From: Thalassia testudinum
Taxonomy: Eukaryota; Streptophyta; Magnoliopsida; Alismatales; Hydrocharitaceae
Direction of reading: 5' to 3'
Assembly (NCBI GenBank): GCA_037157565.1
Contig: JAZHRO010000013.1
Location: 77,183,501-77,247,500, forward strand
DNA: 64,000 bases
The notes beneath the pieces are model-generated. The model was not told the DNA's origin, ran no database searches, and was given only the letters and a program-made list of their open reading frames with translations. Of the stretch, positions 11,597 through 22,907 are shown one piece after another; position 1 is the first letter of the stretch; each line of letters begins with the position of its first letter. The position numbers were made by a program, and so were the translations under genes.

Positions 11597-14066
11597 TGAT
11601 GAGAACCTCATCATAAACCCTAACTAGCACATTTTGTCCTAAATAAGTATACAAAAGCTCCTACAAAACCTAAGGGAAAGTGTAAATCAGAGAATTATAA
11701 ATTTGAGTATAAAGCAATTCACAAGGGGTAAAACTGTAATTTTACCAATGCAGTACATAAACAGGATTTCTAAGGGTCTAAACACAGGTCAAATAGGCTT
11801 AATAAGAAAGAAAGTGGGATGATTTGGTCTGAAAAAGGTTATAGCAGCATCTAGGAATTAAATGACATTCTACAACCCTAAAACAAACCCACTTTAATTC
11901 ATGAAGTTCCAGGAAAGGTAAAAATCAATTAAACCCTCTAAAATTCATGAAAAAACATTCCCTAAGGTTTAGAACCTTCAATTTGGCCATTGGAACCTAT
12001 CTTGAGTTAGATTGAGAACCATACCCAATTTTTGCCCTAATCTGGGTTTTTGTACAGATTGACTGGTCAAACGTGGTCAAACCTAAAATCCAACTTCACC
12101 ATTGGATTCCTTAGGTCTAAATTAGGGCTATATCAAAATTTGGACCTAAGAAAAGTTTGTCTTGACCCACTTTACAAATTGGTCCTCAGTAATTACTTTC
12201 TGACCTTTAACTTTTTGAACTTTTGCGTTTACCCCATCAACTTTCCCTTCGTTTTCTTCAGACCGGTCCCTCTGCCACCTGCAGCAGCAGGCCATACCTT
12301 CGGCGACTTCACGCAGAGGATGGCGCTGCGCAGGGTATGGGAGAAGGCCCCAGAAACGAGAGGAGGGTCCCCTGCGTTGTCCTCTTCCGCATGGACCACC
12401 TCCCATGCCCTGTCGGCACCCATACCTTTCGTGCGAACGCACGAGAGGCATGGGTCTCTTTTCCGACCTCATCTCCGGCAACCAGGCCATGCCTCCTCCT
12501 CGTATTTCCTTCCCTGCCAGCACCTATTTAAGGAGTGACAGGGGTTGCCGCTTCGGTTTAGCTTGATTTGGCCAGAGTTCTCCCCTAAATTTCTTCCCTT
12601 CCCCTCGGCCAGGTGACTAGCAGGCTTTGGCGACTTTTCCTCCTCCTTCCCGTCACTCTGACACAATACCAGTGGCAGAGCTGTCTTCACCCCCTTCCTC
12701 CGCGTCGTGCAACACCCACACGCGTGCCTCCAGCCCCGTCGTCGTCGCCGTTCTCCCTCCACTGGTTCCTTCGTCTCTGGCGACGGCAAATATGTGTCGC
12801 TCGCCATCTCTCCCCTTTCGTCCAATTAAACAGGTTAGAAACACTCCTCTCTATCCCCTCTGCAATTCCCCTCAATCTATTTCACGAATTATCCCTCGAC
12901 TGCCACTGTCCATCACCACCTTCTCCACCTCCGGCTAGACCTCCGGCGAGGTGCTCCCGTCATTCCACTCACCCATCCACCTCGCCAAACATCCCAAAAG
13001 CTCTGCTACCTCCCACTGATCATCCTCCGCACCTTCACCAACCGCCTACACCACCACAAACGCCCCCGACCTAACCCATAAACCCAACTTTTAGTCCCAC
13101 CTCGGTAAGTCATGAGTTGTCTGAGTGGTTTAAGTGGATTTTGTGCTTTTAGCTGTCTGCCTTCGATACACAGGGGTCAAGTCCCTTGCCTATGCACGCA
13201 CAGCACGCCACGCGCTCGCCTCTACCCTCGCCCGCGCTCACGCCCCGCGAGCCTGGGTCCAAACCCGATTACCCGACCAAGCACTCCTCGCGCACCACCC
13301 ACGCCTGTGCGCCTGGTCCCGGGCGTGTTACCCGACCCGCTTACCCGATTAAGGCTCTGGGAGCGAACCCTGGAGTGAATTTGAAAGAGAGAGACGTGGG
13401 GTGGGTAGGGGTTAGGTTTTGCTTAACCTTGTACTGTGCAAGGAAGTAGGAGAAGAGGAAAGGAGGAGGAGCAGCTGAGGACTTAGCCGCACAGAGCAGC
13501 AGAAGTTGAAGAAGAAGGAGGAGGGAGCACAACAGAGAGAAGAAGAAGAGACGCGGCTGAAGAGAAGAGAAGGAGAAGCAGCCAAGAGCTGCAACAGAAG
13601 AAGGAGCTGAAGAAGAAAGCCAAAGGAAAAGAGAAGAAAAGAGGAGGGAAGCCTGCCGCACAGAGGAAAGGAAGAAGAAGGCCGAGCAGTGAAGAGAAGA
13701 AGAAGAAGCCAAGAGGAGAAGAACCTACAAAAGCACTATAGCAAGAGGCAAATAAGGCATCTGATTCAAAGAATCAGACGTTCGAGAAAGAAAAGGCAGA
13801 GAAAGAAGAGAAGGAAGAGAGAAGAGGAGGAGAAGAAAGAAAGAAAAAAAAAAGATTTTTGTTCCCTCTCTCTCTAATTTTTGTAAAGTAGTATATTGCA
13901 GTGAATTGTGAATTTTGTATGCTTCTAGCATTAAGTTTGCTCCCTGAGTTCAATTTTAGAACATTCTAAATTTTGAGTAATAAATTAACTTAAATTGATA
14001 ATTGTTTTTCATGATAATACTGCAACGAATATATTTTTTAAAAACACCGACGAAAGATGGCTATCA
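11597..14066 (+). mobile_element. Solo LTR A1 (LTR-A family)
   Basis: Starts TGATGAGAACC and ends ...GGCTATCA, flanked by identical AGTCT on both sides (11592-11596 and 14067-14071). Contains an upstream hairpin (12418-12455), a TATA-like CTATTTAAGG (about 12524), a leader stem-loop (12656-12680), a candidate splice donor CAG|GTTAGA (12834), an snRNA-type promoter and RNA unit (13093-13420), a GA-rich tract (13440-13860) and a late hairpin (about 13753-13778). At 2470 bp it is shorter than other copies because the region with the paired CTTCGCC / GGCC hairpins is missing. Confidence 0.92.
13159..13420 (+). ncRNA. Predicted Pol III-type RNA unit in LTR A1
   Basis: AGTCCCACCTCG at 13093-13104, a 24-nt spacer, TTTAAG at 13129-13134, the conserved G (GCCTTCG) at 13159, and the first downstream TTTT at 13417-13420 (262 nt). 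An imperfect GGTCAAG/CTTGCC hairpin lies near the 5' end, and GCGCAC/GTGCGC lies near 13283-13310. This is a prediction from architecture shared by six copies; this copy has the weakest TATA-like box. The T run is also where a 3' splice site polypyrimidine tract would lie. Confidence 0.4.
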
Positions 14067-14515
14067 AGTCTAGTCTTTTTAGAATCTATTTGCAAGAACT
14101 TTTCCAGCTCTTCAATATCTTCCCAGCAGAATTTGCAATTGCCTTAAATTCTAATTGCCTATCCATGGAGATTGAGTCAAACCTAGAATTTTCAATGATG
14201 ACCAAATGTTCATCCACTTGACCTTTTAGATCATTATTAGTTAGGTCAAGTAAGCCATATTTTGATTTCTTGATTTCCAAATCAAATAATTCATAGTTCA
14301 ACTCCCCATAATGTATAGTGGTAGGCAATTCTTCCACTTTCACTCCCAATAAATCCCTTATGTCATTAACACCTTTTTCACGGTGACTAAAATAATAATT
14401 TTCCATAACTGGCTGCAATGGGTCTCTTTGGAGTACGTTGGGGGTGGTTTCTTCTATTAATTGTATGGCCATAGTTTACTTAAGCACTTCCTTAATACTA
14501 TCAATTTAGGTTGAA
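14067..14515 (-). pseudogene. Unknown coiled-coil ORF, N-terminal part (interrupted by solo LTR A1)
   Basis: A frame of 129 codons (14472-14086) starts MAIQLIEETTPNVLQ and contains VNDIRDLLGVKVEELP and repeated charged/leucine heptads. After a one-base shift near 14110 it continues ELEKFLQIDSKK across the LTR target site into the 11.5-kb segment. Family unknown. AT-rich codon use differs from the GC-richer E0 gag piece to its right, hinting at a separate origin. Confidence 0.4.
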
Positions 14516-14705
14516 ATCGCATTTCCCCTTGTCCACCTCACTCCTGTGGACATACTAGGCGAGGTTGTCCTCCCAAATCTGGGACTCGATCCAACCCTAA
14601 AGGTCTTGGTAGTTCTCCGTAGAGTGGTCTTTCGTTATGTGGTAGTGGCAGTATGGGCCATTCGTAGGAGGGTGGCACAATGGTGATGGAGGTAGGAGCT
14701 CTGCC
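14516..14705 (-). pseudogene. E0 gag C-terminus with zinc knuckle, decayed
   Basis: The minus strand reads GPYCHYHITKDHSTENYQDL (about 14660-14600), a CCHC-type pattern (C-x2-x-H-x4-H-x4-C) in which the last Cys is Tyr. It is followed by a stop and WIESQIWEDNLA...YVHRSEVDKG, like the charged tail after the knuckle in Tat gag proteins. It would bind element RNA in particles. The Tekay-like solo LTR separates it from the gag core. Confidence 0.6.
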
Positions 14706-17117
14706 TGCAACACCCCAAAATCTAGACTCTGAGTCATTTCAAAGTGGTTCGAGTCAATTCAAATTGGAAACCTGGTTGTGGTTCGGTGCTGATGTTAGCA
14801 CCTCCATAAATTGCCAAAAAACATGCATTTCAAGTCAACCCTTGGTCAAACATTATCAAAAGGGTGCCATATGTTGTACCATTGCATTCCTCTCATTGCA
14901 AGCTTTCTAGCAAAGCTTGTTTCGCATAATTCCGAGGTGTATAACTCAAGATATGGCCAAAATAAGTTGAAAATGAACTAAATGTAAGGTGGACCCAACC
15001 TTAAGGTCTATAAAAGAACCCCCTTAGGTCCTTAGGTCGTCATTGACCTCTAAGCCTCTCAATTAAGAGAGGAAAAGAGGAGGAAAATCTTGGATTTTCC
15101 TTTTAAAAATAAAAAATTTTCTTTTCGAGGACCTAAGCATAATTCCAGAAAGTGCAAGCTTCCCACCGTAAATTTTGCAAAAAGCAATGGCGACGTGGGC
15201 GGCGCGTGACGCGAGCGCGATGCATGGCAGCGATACGTGCCGTGGGCGACACGTGGCGGCAGCAGTACGGGTGCAAGCACGAGCGCAGGATGTGTGACGT
15301 GTGGCGCGATCATGCGGTGCTATGATCCGCGGCGCAGGGCATGCACAAATCCGGACGCGACACATGGCATGTACACGGGTGCATGCGTGCGCACGTCGAG
15401 TGACGCGTGCAAGAGCGGTTTGGTTCGACTCTGGACCCACTCGCGCTGTTTCGACTAGTTCGAGGCCTTCCCAACCTCGGATTTCAACAAATAAGGTATC
15501 GTTGGAATCGTATCGACGCTTACTATTCGTTGGTATGGTTTATTTTTATTTTTGAGTACATTATACTTATTGAAAAATTAGAAACGTAATTAGGTCTCTG
15601 ACCCTATCGTGGGTCCATTTGAATAAGGTCTTTCCCCTAATGCCTGTGCGGATTTCGAGGCGAGCGTGGATACTGCCCCCAAGCTCTATGCGCACGGTTT
15701 GGAGTCACTGTGACCCTCCAGTGATATTAGGTAGAGTAGTCTCTCTCCTTTTCCGTATAGTTTATCTGCATAGTGATTTTCTTCACGTGTTGCACCGTTT
15801 AGTATGCGTTCTGACCTCTTATTGGGATCGGACTCGTTTTCGTATTTCCTGTTGCTTTGGGTACTAGAATATTAAACATTAATGGTGAACATCAAGTCGT
15901 TGACTTGGAATGTGAATAACCAAGTAATATTGTTAACTGACAAATTAAAAGGAGTTAATGACATATTATTTGATAATTTTCATGAAATGAATTTATAAAG
16001 CAATGAAGCATTGTTAGATATGGCTTTATCATCGCATGTACAAAAGAAACTCTATTTTTAATAAAATTGTCATCACCAGGATGGTTAAGTAATGATTTAA
16101 TTGGATCCATGATCAGAAATTGGAAATTTCCTGGAAATTGATAAGTTGGAGGATAATGTAAATATTAGTTAATTATGGAATTGATAATGTGAAATTACTA
16201 AAGATGGTTTGAAAATAAAAGATACAATTATCTGGAAATGAGATATATAATATGATGGATATGTTGGGAAAAATAAAAGGAATGGATAATTGATTTTCGG
16301 CCCCGCTACTTGTCGAGATTTCGGCTGTAACTTTAGGTCCTTTCAGATCGGGTTTAGGGCCTGGTTTAAGGAGTTGTTGGCCTCCCTACAACTCTTTGGT
16401 TAGGCTTAGCGGCCAACTAGGATAGCAAATTAGTAAGTCTCGAGGTTGGAGCAGTTCTTTCGGCCAGTGGGTGAGTCATAAGTTGTTTATGGCTCAATGT
16501 GCATAGCGCGTGTATGTGTCCACACCATACGATGTAGCCGCCACTCCTTTCCACGATGACCCAGTGTGACAAAGTGTAGCAACTCGATAGATATAAGCAT
16601 CCCTCTTGGCCAGGAGGGTGGCTTATATTGATTTTGCACCACATGAAGTTACACGAAATCGTCTTGTGCCCTGAGACGTCGATTGATAATTTGTGAACTG
16701 TAATAAATTGGGCTTCCAATATATGAAACAGAACTGGATAACGAGATACTTAATAAATAGATTAATTAAAGCTATAAGTACCCATTTTCTCTTATTCTTG
16801 GTTATTGTTGCACTCTACTATTGTCGTTTTTACTCTACTCAATTTTTACTGACTTATTTTTTGGGTTCCGTGCTCAGGTAACTTGGCAGTTCTCAAGGAA
16901 ATATCCGTTGTACATCTCCTTGGACTTATATACTATGGTAAATCTTTTGGTTGGTATTCAATTTATGTTCCTTTAAATTTTACGATATGAATTATTTGAT
17001 GGCCATGTTTATATTTTATGATTATGTGTTAGGTGATTGCGATCTTGTAGGTGTTTGTGCTAGTGTTAGCATACGGCGACTCAGGTTTTGTTGGTTGACG
17101 GGACTCGGGTCATCACA
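14706..17117 (+). mobile_element. Solo LTR of a Tekay/Del-like Ty3/Gypsy element
   Basis: Begins TGCAACACCCC and ends GGGTCATCACA, the style of chromovirus LTRs (TGTAACACCCC...TCACA). Flanks are CTGCC (14701-14705) and CTTCC (17118-17122), a 5-bp duplication with one mismatch. A TATA-like CTATAAAAGAACCC lies at about 15009, giving plus orientation. The sequence on either side is E0 gag, reading on across the gap. No internal domain is present, so it is a solo LTR. The 15180-15420 portion is CG-rich, unlike the AT-rich remainder. Confidence 0.7.
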
Positions 17118-17122
17118 CTTCC

Positions 17123-18404
17123 TGGTCAGTGTTAAGGACTTTCACCAAGATATCTGCATGATTATAGGTTAGGGGGTGTACTATTGGTACACATCTCTCC
17201 TCGGTTGCTACGGATAGTAGTCATGTCTATCCTCGTGGCAGCATTTACTATCCCAGTCATCTTACTGACCTCAGCGGTCACAATTGAAGTGGCCTTGCCA
17301 GCGGTCACCCCGTCTGCTGGGTTCAACATTATCTCAACGCTCTATGCTCCATTCAATCGCCTGGCTCATCTGGGGATCTTTGATGATTTTGGTTGCCTTC
17401 AAGTGAGAGCGAAAAGACTCATCGCATCCACAAAATAATTCATGTAGTCCCACAACTCTGCTATGTTGCATGGCGAGAGGTCCTCCATGCTATTTTAGAA
17501 GTCTCACTTCAAGAGGCCCTATTTGAGCACCTGAATGGCTATTTGGTTGTGGGGGCCTCTAACAACGAAAGTACTAGTTCTTGTACTAGGTAAGGTAAGC
17601 CCGAAAAGTCTCCCCCTATCTCTAGTAGACCTTTGCCATCTTCTCGGGATTTTCCTGAATTTGCTGCTATTCGAGGAAGTATTGATAAAACTTCTTTTAC
17701 CAGCTCTTAAAAGTTGTCAATCTCTCTCGCTAGTAGGTCATTAAATCACTTGTATCCATTGCCAATCAAGAGGGAGGGGAACACTCGACACATTATGATG
17801 TTGAGGCAACCTTGGATGAGCATGTGCTATTGGTAGTTCCCAATGAAGTTTATTGAGTCAGTGGTCCCACCATACTAGGGTAGTGAAGGGTAGTTGAAGC
17901 ACTACGGGGGGAGGGGGAGTTCACCTCCTCTTGGAAGGGGAAGGAAGTGCTAAACAACTTCTTGTGAACCCCCTCATCACCCCAATGACTTGTTGAATGA
18001 GGTTAAGCACCTGGTCCTCCAGGCGAGAATTTGATGGGTTGAGAAAGGAATGGGAGTTTACCTCTGAGTCCTTGGAAGGTGCCTTCGGCTCCCTCTCCGT
18101 CTAGTGATGGATCAACTATCACAACTCCTTTAGTTGTTGTTGGAGGTGGGTGTTCTCTGCCTCAACTTGGCTGACATAGTGTTCATGTGGCTCCTCAACT
18201 GGGGCCTCTTGGGTCGCAGGGCTATCCTTGCCGTTGGCAGTCACAACCTTCTGAGCCCAAGCATCTCCAATCATCTCCACTAGTATATGTGCCTTGTTTG
18301 CAAGAGACTAAAGACATATTCGATAGAATCTCTCCTCCTCCACTTGGCAGAGGGGGTCGATACCCCTCTGGTCTCAAGCTTAGGAGATTCTTCGACCTCC
18401 CCCC
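17123..18404 (-). pseudogene. E0 gag (retrotransposon gag domain), central part, decayed
   Basis: Right to left: VEESPKLETRGVSTPSAKW just inside the E1 insertion point (about 18395-18330), then the capsid-like core at about 17880-17690. The core reads YGGTTDSINFIGNYQ, HMLIQGCLNIIMCRVFPSLL and FNDLLAREIDNF, aligning with the Tat gag consensus (YDGTxDPxxHxxxYxxxMxLxGxxDAxMCRxFPxTLxxxAxxWFxxLPxxSIxSFxxL). It formed the virus-like particle shell. In-frame stops are frequent. The N-terminus is at 40297-40384, displaced by the 21.9-kb E1. Confidence 0.75.
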
Positions 18405-18980
18405 TGATAACACTGCATCTTGGGGCAATAATTATGTTAATTGGGGTTTATCTTAAAAGCAAAATGCACAGATAACACATCATAAATAGCAATAGGGGCA
18501 TCGCATGTATTGCACATCAAGATTGCTTATAATGCATTATTAACGGCCATGTGTACAAGAACATGTTAAAACAGGCCTCAGATGAGCAATCGAACTACAC
18601 GGATGGATTCAGAGCGACTAACGGAGTCCAACGAACTCGAAATCTGCCAAATCCGACATCCGAAGCTCCTGTAGTGGGCACAAGAAGTTCTGACCGTTAA
18701 TCTAATGAACAACGGCCCACAGCGCGCCACATGGCGCCCGCTCATCGCACCCTCACTGCCGCCTGCTTTTGCCTTCACTCGGAGGATGACTTTCAGCCGT
18801 CAATCTTCGATCGAACGGCTGAGAGCCGCCCGCTAACTCGCCCTCTTCGCGACAATCCGCTGCGACAGCGCAACGGTCAACCACCTCACGCCCGCGCATC
18901 TGGCGCGAGATCGAACCGCGCTACGTAGAAATTGGAAGGCGAAGGCGCGCTGTGGGAAATCGAGCTGCCCGATCAGCAGT

Positions 18981-20704
18981 TGATGAGAACCTCATCATGA
19001 ACCCTAACTAGTATAATCTAACCTAGATATGCAAGAAAAATCTCCTACATAACTCAAAGAAAAGCTTAACTCAGAGAATTCTGAGTTTAAGAAGAAAACA
19101 AGTCATTAGGGGTAAAAATGTAATTTTACCAACACAATCTGCAAACAGGGTAACTCAGGATCCAAACACAGGTCAAACTAACCTAATAAGAAGGAAAGTG
19201 GGATGATCTGATCCAATAAGGGCTACAACAACTCCAAGGAATTAAATGACATTCTGTAACCCTAAAACAAACCCACTTCAATTCACGAGGTTCGAGGCAG
19301 GGTAAAAATCAAATAAATTCTCTAAAATTCATATAAAAATAATTTATAGGATTTAGAACCTTCAATTTGGCCTTAGAAACCCATTTTGACCTACATTGAG
19401 AACCATGCCCAATTAATGATTTAATTTGGGTTTTTATGTAAATTGGTCGGTCAAACATGGTATGACCTAGAAAAAAAATTCACCATTAAAATACTTAGGT
19501 CAAATTTAGTCATGCATAAAAACTTGAGCCTAACAAGAGACCTCCTTGACCGACTTTGCAATTTGGTCCTCATCATTTACTTTTTGACACTCAACTTTCG
19601 AAACCCTTGCATTTTGGCCCCTAATTTCCTCTTCATTCTTTGCATTTTGGTCCCTCCTGCAAGTCTGCGCAACACCATGCTCCGGCGACTTTGCGCGGAG
19701 CATGGCGCCGCGCAAGGTGAGGGAGGCGTCCTGCAAAGTAAACGCGAAGTTCCCTGCGACGTCTGCTGTCGCAGGGACTCAGCCATGCCACCTGACGACG
19801 CACACACCTTCCGTGTGAACGCGCGGAAGGTATGGGTCTCGTCTCCAACCATACTCCGGCGAGGGACGCATGTCGCCTCCCTGCGTCCGATCCTCCGCCA
19901 CCACCTTTATAAAGACCAGCGTCGCCAGCCGGTTCTGGCAGCTTGGTCTTGACGGAGAATCCCTCAACCCTTCCTCTCTCCCCACTCCGACAGGAACCCA
20001 CCAGCTCCGGCGGCTCCTCCTCCTTCTCGTCGCTCTGCTGCAATACCAGCAGCAGAGCCACCTTCACCTGATCTCCCCGCGTCGCGCCGCACCAAGCACG
20101 CGCCTCCCTGCCCTCTTCCTCGCCTCCGCTCTCTCCCTCTGGGTGTTTCTTCTGCGGCGACAGTTGGTACGGCTGCCCGCCGCTCCGGCTCCCTTCGTCC
20201 CCGTAGGTAGGTTACAGTTACTTCCCTTCCTCCCCTCTTTCTTTTCCCCAACTTAATTTGCTCGATTACCCTACGACCACGCCTGACCACCCTCGTCTTC
20301 CCCACCTCCGGTCACTATCCGGCGAGTTGTCCCCATCATCCCACAACCCCATACGACTCGCCAACTGTCCCAAAAGCTCCGCCTCATTTCACCAAACACC
20401 CTCCGCCCCTCCACTGCCACTCCACACCTCCACAACACACCCCCGATCAAACCCATTTTTCCGGTTGCAGTCCGACCTAGGGCTACTGCCATACACCGCC
20501 CCGCGACCTGCTGTGGTAGACAGGTCTGCTACCCCGGCCGCCATTGGTGACGACTTGAGAAGCTCCCAAGCGTGCTCCAGGCTTCAGAGCTCCAGGCTAT
20601 CAATTGCTGCAAAGGCGGGCGAGTCGTGCAAAGACAGGCAGCTGGTGAGCGAGGGGAATCGAGGCTGTAGCTGCTGAAGCAAGGCTGCGGTCTTCCTGCG
20701 GGCG
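18981..20704 (+). repeat. LTR A2: truncated 5' LTR of E2
   Basis: Matches A3 nearly base for base until ...CTTCCTGCGGGCG, then jumps into RT sequence (TGCTTGCCATATTCTC). Contains the U3 hairpin (19806-19832), TATA CCTTTATAAAGACC (about 19903) and the best leader stem-loop, GCTCTGCTGC/GCAGCAGAGC with loop AATACCA (20032-20058). Relative to A3 it lacks about 72 nt carrying the CTTCGCC and GGCC hairpins (junction near 20510). Confidence 0.9.
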
Positions 20705-22907
20705 TGCTTGCCATATTCTCAGATATGGTAGGTGACATCTGGAAGTCTTCATGGATGACTTTTCAATTTTTGGAGCATCATTTGACGATTGCCTCCAACA
20801 CTTGGTCCAAGTACTCAGGCGGTGCATCGATGTGAATTTGGTTCTTTCCTGGGAAAAGAGCCATTTCATGGTGCCTGAGGGAATCGTCCTGGGACGTTTA
20901 ATCTCGGAGAAAGGCATCCAAGTGGATCGAGCTAAGGTTGATCTAATCTCTCACCTTCCTATGCCTAGCTCGATCAGGGGCATCCGTTCTTTTCTGGGGC
21001 ACGTTGATTTTTACCGTCGTTTCATTCCTGATTTCTCGAAAATCGTGCGCCCCTTGACTTCTCTTTTCTCTAAGGATGTACCCTTTGAAATCTCCAAGGA
21101 ATGCACACTAGCCTCTGAAAACCATCGTGATCGAGTCACCCAGGCACCTATCCTACAATCTCCTGACTGGTCTCAACCCTTTAAGATCATGTGCGATGCA
21201 TCTGATTTCGTTGTAGGAGCGGTCCTGGGGAAGAAAGCTGACGGGAAACCCGTGGTCATCTACTACGCTAGTAAGACACTTGATGAGGCTCAGCATAACT
21301 ACACGGTTACAGAGAAAGAGCTGCTAGTCGTAGTATTTGCCCTTGAAAAATTCCGATCGTATCTCCTGGGTTCCCACGTCATCATCTACTCGGATCACAC
21401 GGCTGTGAGGCATCTCCTTGCCAAGAAGGATGCGAAACCCCGACTAATCCGATGGATCTTGCTGTTACAAGAATTCGATTTCGAGATTCGCGACAAGGTG
21501 GGAAGGCAGAATGTGGTAGCCGACCATTTGTCCCGTCTTCCTTCTGAGATTATCAACCCTTTCGGACCCATCACGGAACATTTTCCTGATGAGCACCTGC
21601 TGACTATTGGTACTAGCCTTCCATGGTTTGCTGATATAGTAAACTACTTGGCATCTCATCAGATCCCCTCTGATTGGCCGAAGGCCAAGAAAGACAAATT
21701 GCGCTCTGATGCCAAGTATTACATTTGGGAAGACCCGTACCTCTTCCGCATAGGTGCTGATCAAATCATCCGAAAATGTGTTCCGGAAGAGGAAGTCAAC
21801 AATATCCTCTCTTTCTTCCATGACCAGGCATGAGGTGGCCATTTCTCTGGACATAAAATCGAATCAAAAGTCCTCCAGTGCGGCTTTTACTGGCCCACAC
21901 TGTTCAAAGACGCATACAGTCACTGCAAGGCATGCAGTCGTTGCCAAACTTTGGGCAACATGAGCCATCACAACATGATGCCTTTGCAGCCGATTCTCGT
22001 ATGCGAAATCTTTGATGTTTGGGGGATTGATTTTATGGGCCCCTTTCCTGTTTTGGATGGTTTCGAATACATTCTGCTAGCTGTGGACTACGTATCCAAA
22101 TGGATCGAAGCCATACCGACCCGAACCTGTGATCACAAAATCGTTCTCAAATTCATTCATCAAAACATTTTCTCAAGGTTCGGGATTCCTCGTGCTATAA
22201 TCTCAGATGGGGGGACCCATTTCACAAATGCTCAGTTTAGGTCACTAATGACCAAATACGGGGTGTCTCACCGAATCTCTACTCCTTATCACCCCCAGAC
22301 TAATGGTCTAGCTGAGCTATCCAATCGGGAGATCAAGAAAATCCTACAGGTCACTGTTCGGTCTGACAGGAAGGACTGGTCGTCCTGACTTCCGGAAGCC
22401 TTGTGGGCCTATAGGACAGCCCACAAAACCCAATTAGGCATGTCTCCCTCTAGACTGATGTATGGGAAGGCGTGTCACCTTCCCGTCGAACTGGAGCATA
22501 AAGCCTATTAGGCAGTACGGAACTGTAATCTAGATCTTTCGAAGGCTGGAACCCACAGAAAGCTTCAAATCATCGAGATAGATGAATTACGCCGAGACAC
22601 GTATGAGAACTCGCGAATCCACAAGGAGCGGGTTAAGGCCTTCCATGACAAGTATATCTCAAGAAAGATCTTTCATCCTGGTTAGAAGGTCCTACTCTTT
22701 GATGCCCGACTCAAACTTTTCCTTGGAAAGTTGCGATCCAAGTGGGTCGGACCATACTTGGTCCGACAGGTTTTTGGAAATGGAGCCATTGAAATCAGTC
22801 CGCTCAGCCACGATTCCGAACCTTTTATCGTGAACAGTTAGAGACTCAAACCGTTCATTGATGTAACTGATTTGGCCGAATCATCTTATATCCTCCATTC
22901 CCCATGA
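20705..22907 (+). pseudogene. E2 pol: RT 3' half, RNase H and integrase
   Basis: Begins within RT at AIFSDMVGDI. A one-base deletion near 20739 precedes the catalytic box FMDDFSIFG (20748 onward). Then RT thumb/connection (SFLGHVDFYRRFIPDFSK), RNase H ([48 protein letters not shown]) and integrase (CSRCQTL zinc pair, [28 protein letters not shown] carrying the D-D-E triad). The C-terminal part (GPYLVRQVFGNGAIEI...) has no chromodomain, as expected for Athila. The main ORF is 20751-21833; downstream sequence stays in the same frame but is broken by stops near 21831, 22387, 22510, 22684 and 22841. It encodes cDNA synthesis and integration functions but cannot make an intact polyprotein. Confidence 0.9.

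Noticed and set aside
13112..13449. ORFs of 70-90 codons across the GC-rich LTR segment in A1 (and equivalents in A6, A7)
   Set aside because: Frames and peptides are not conserved between copies, whereas promoter-like spacing and stems are. Better explained as RNA than protein.
20271..20492. Gly-rich minus-strand ORFs in LTR-A leaders
   Set aside because: Antisense shadows of GC-rich leader, not conserved in frame between A2 and A6.
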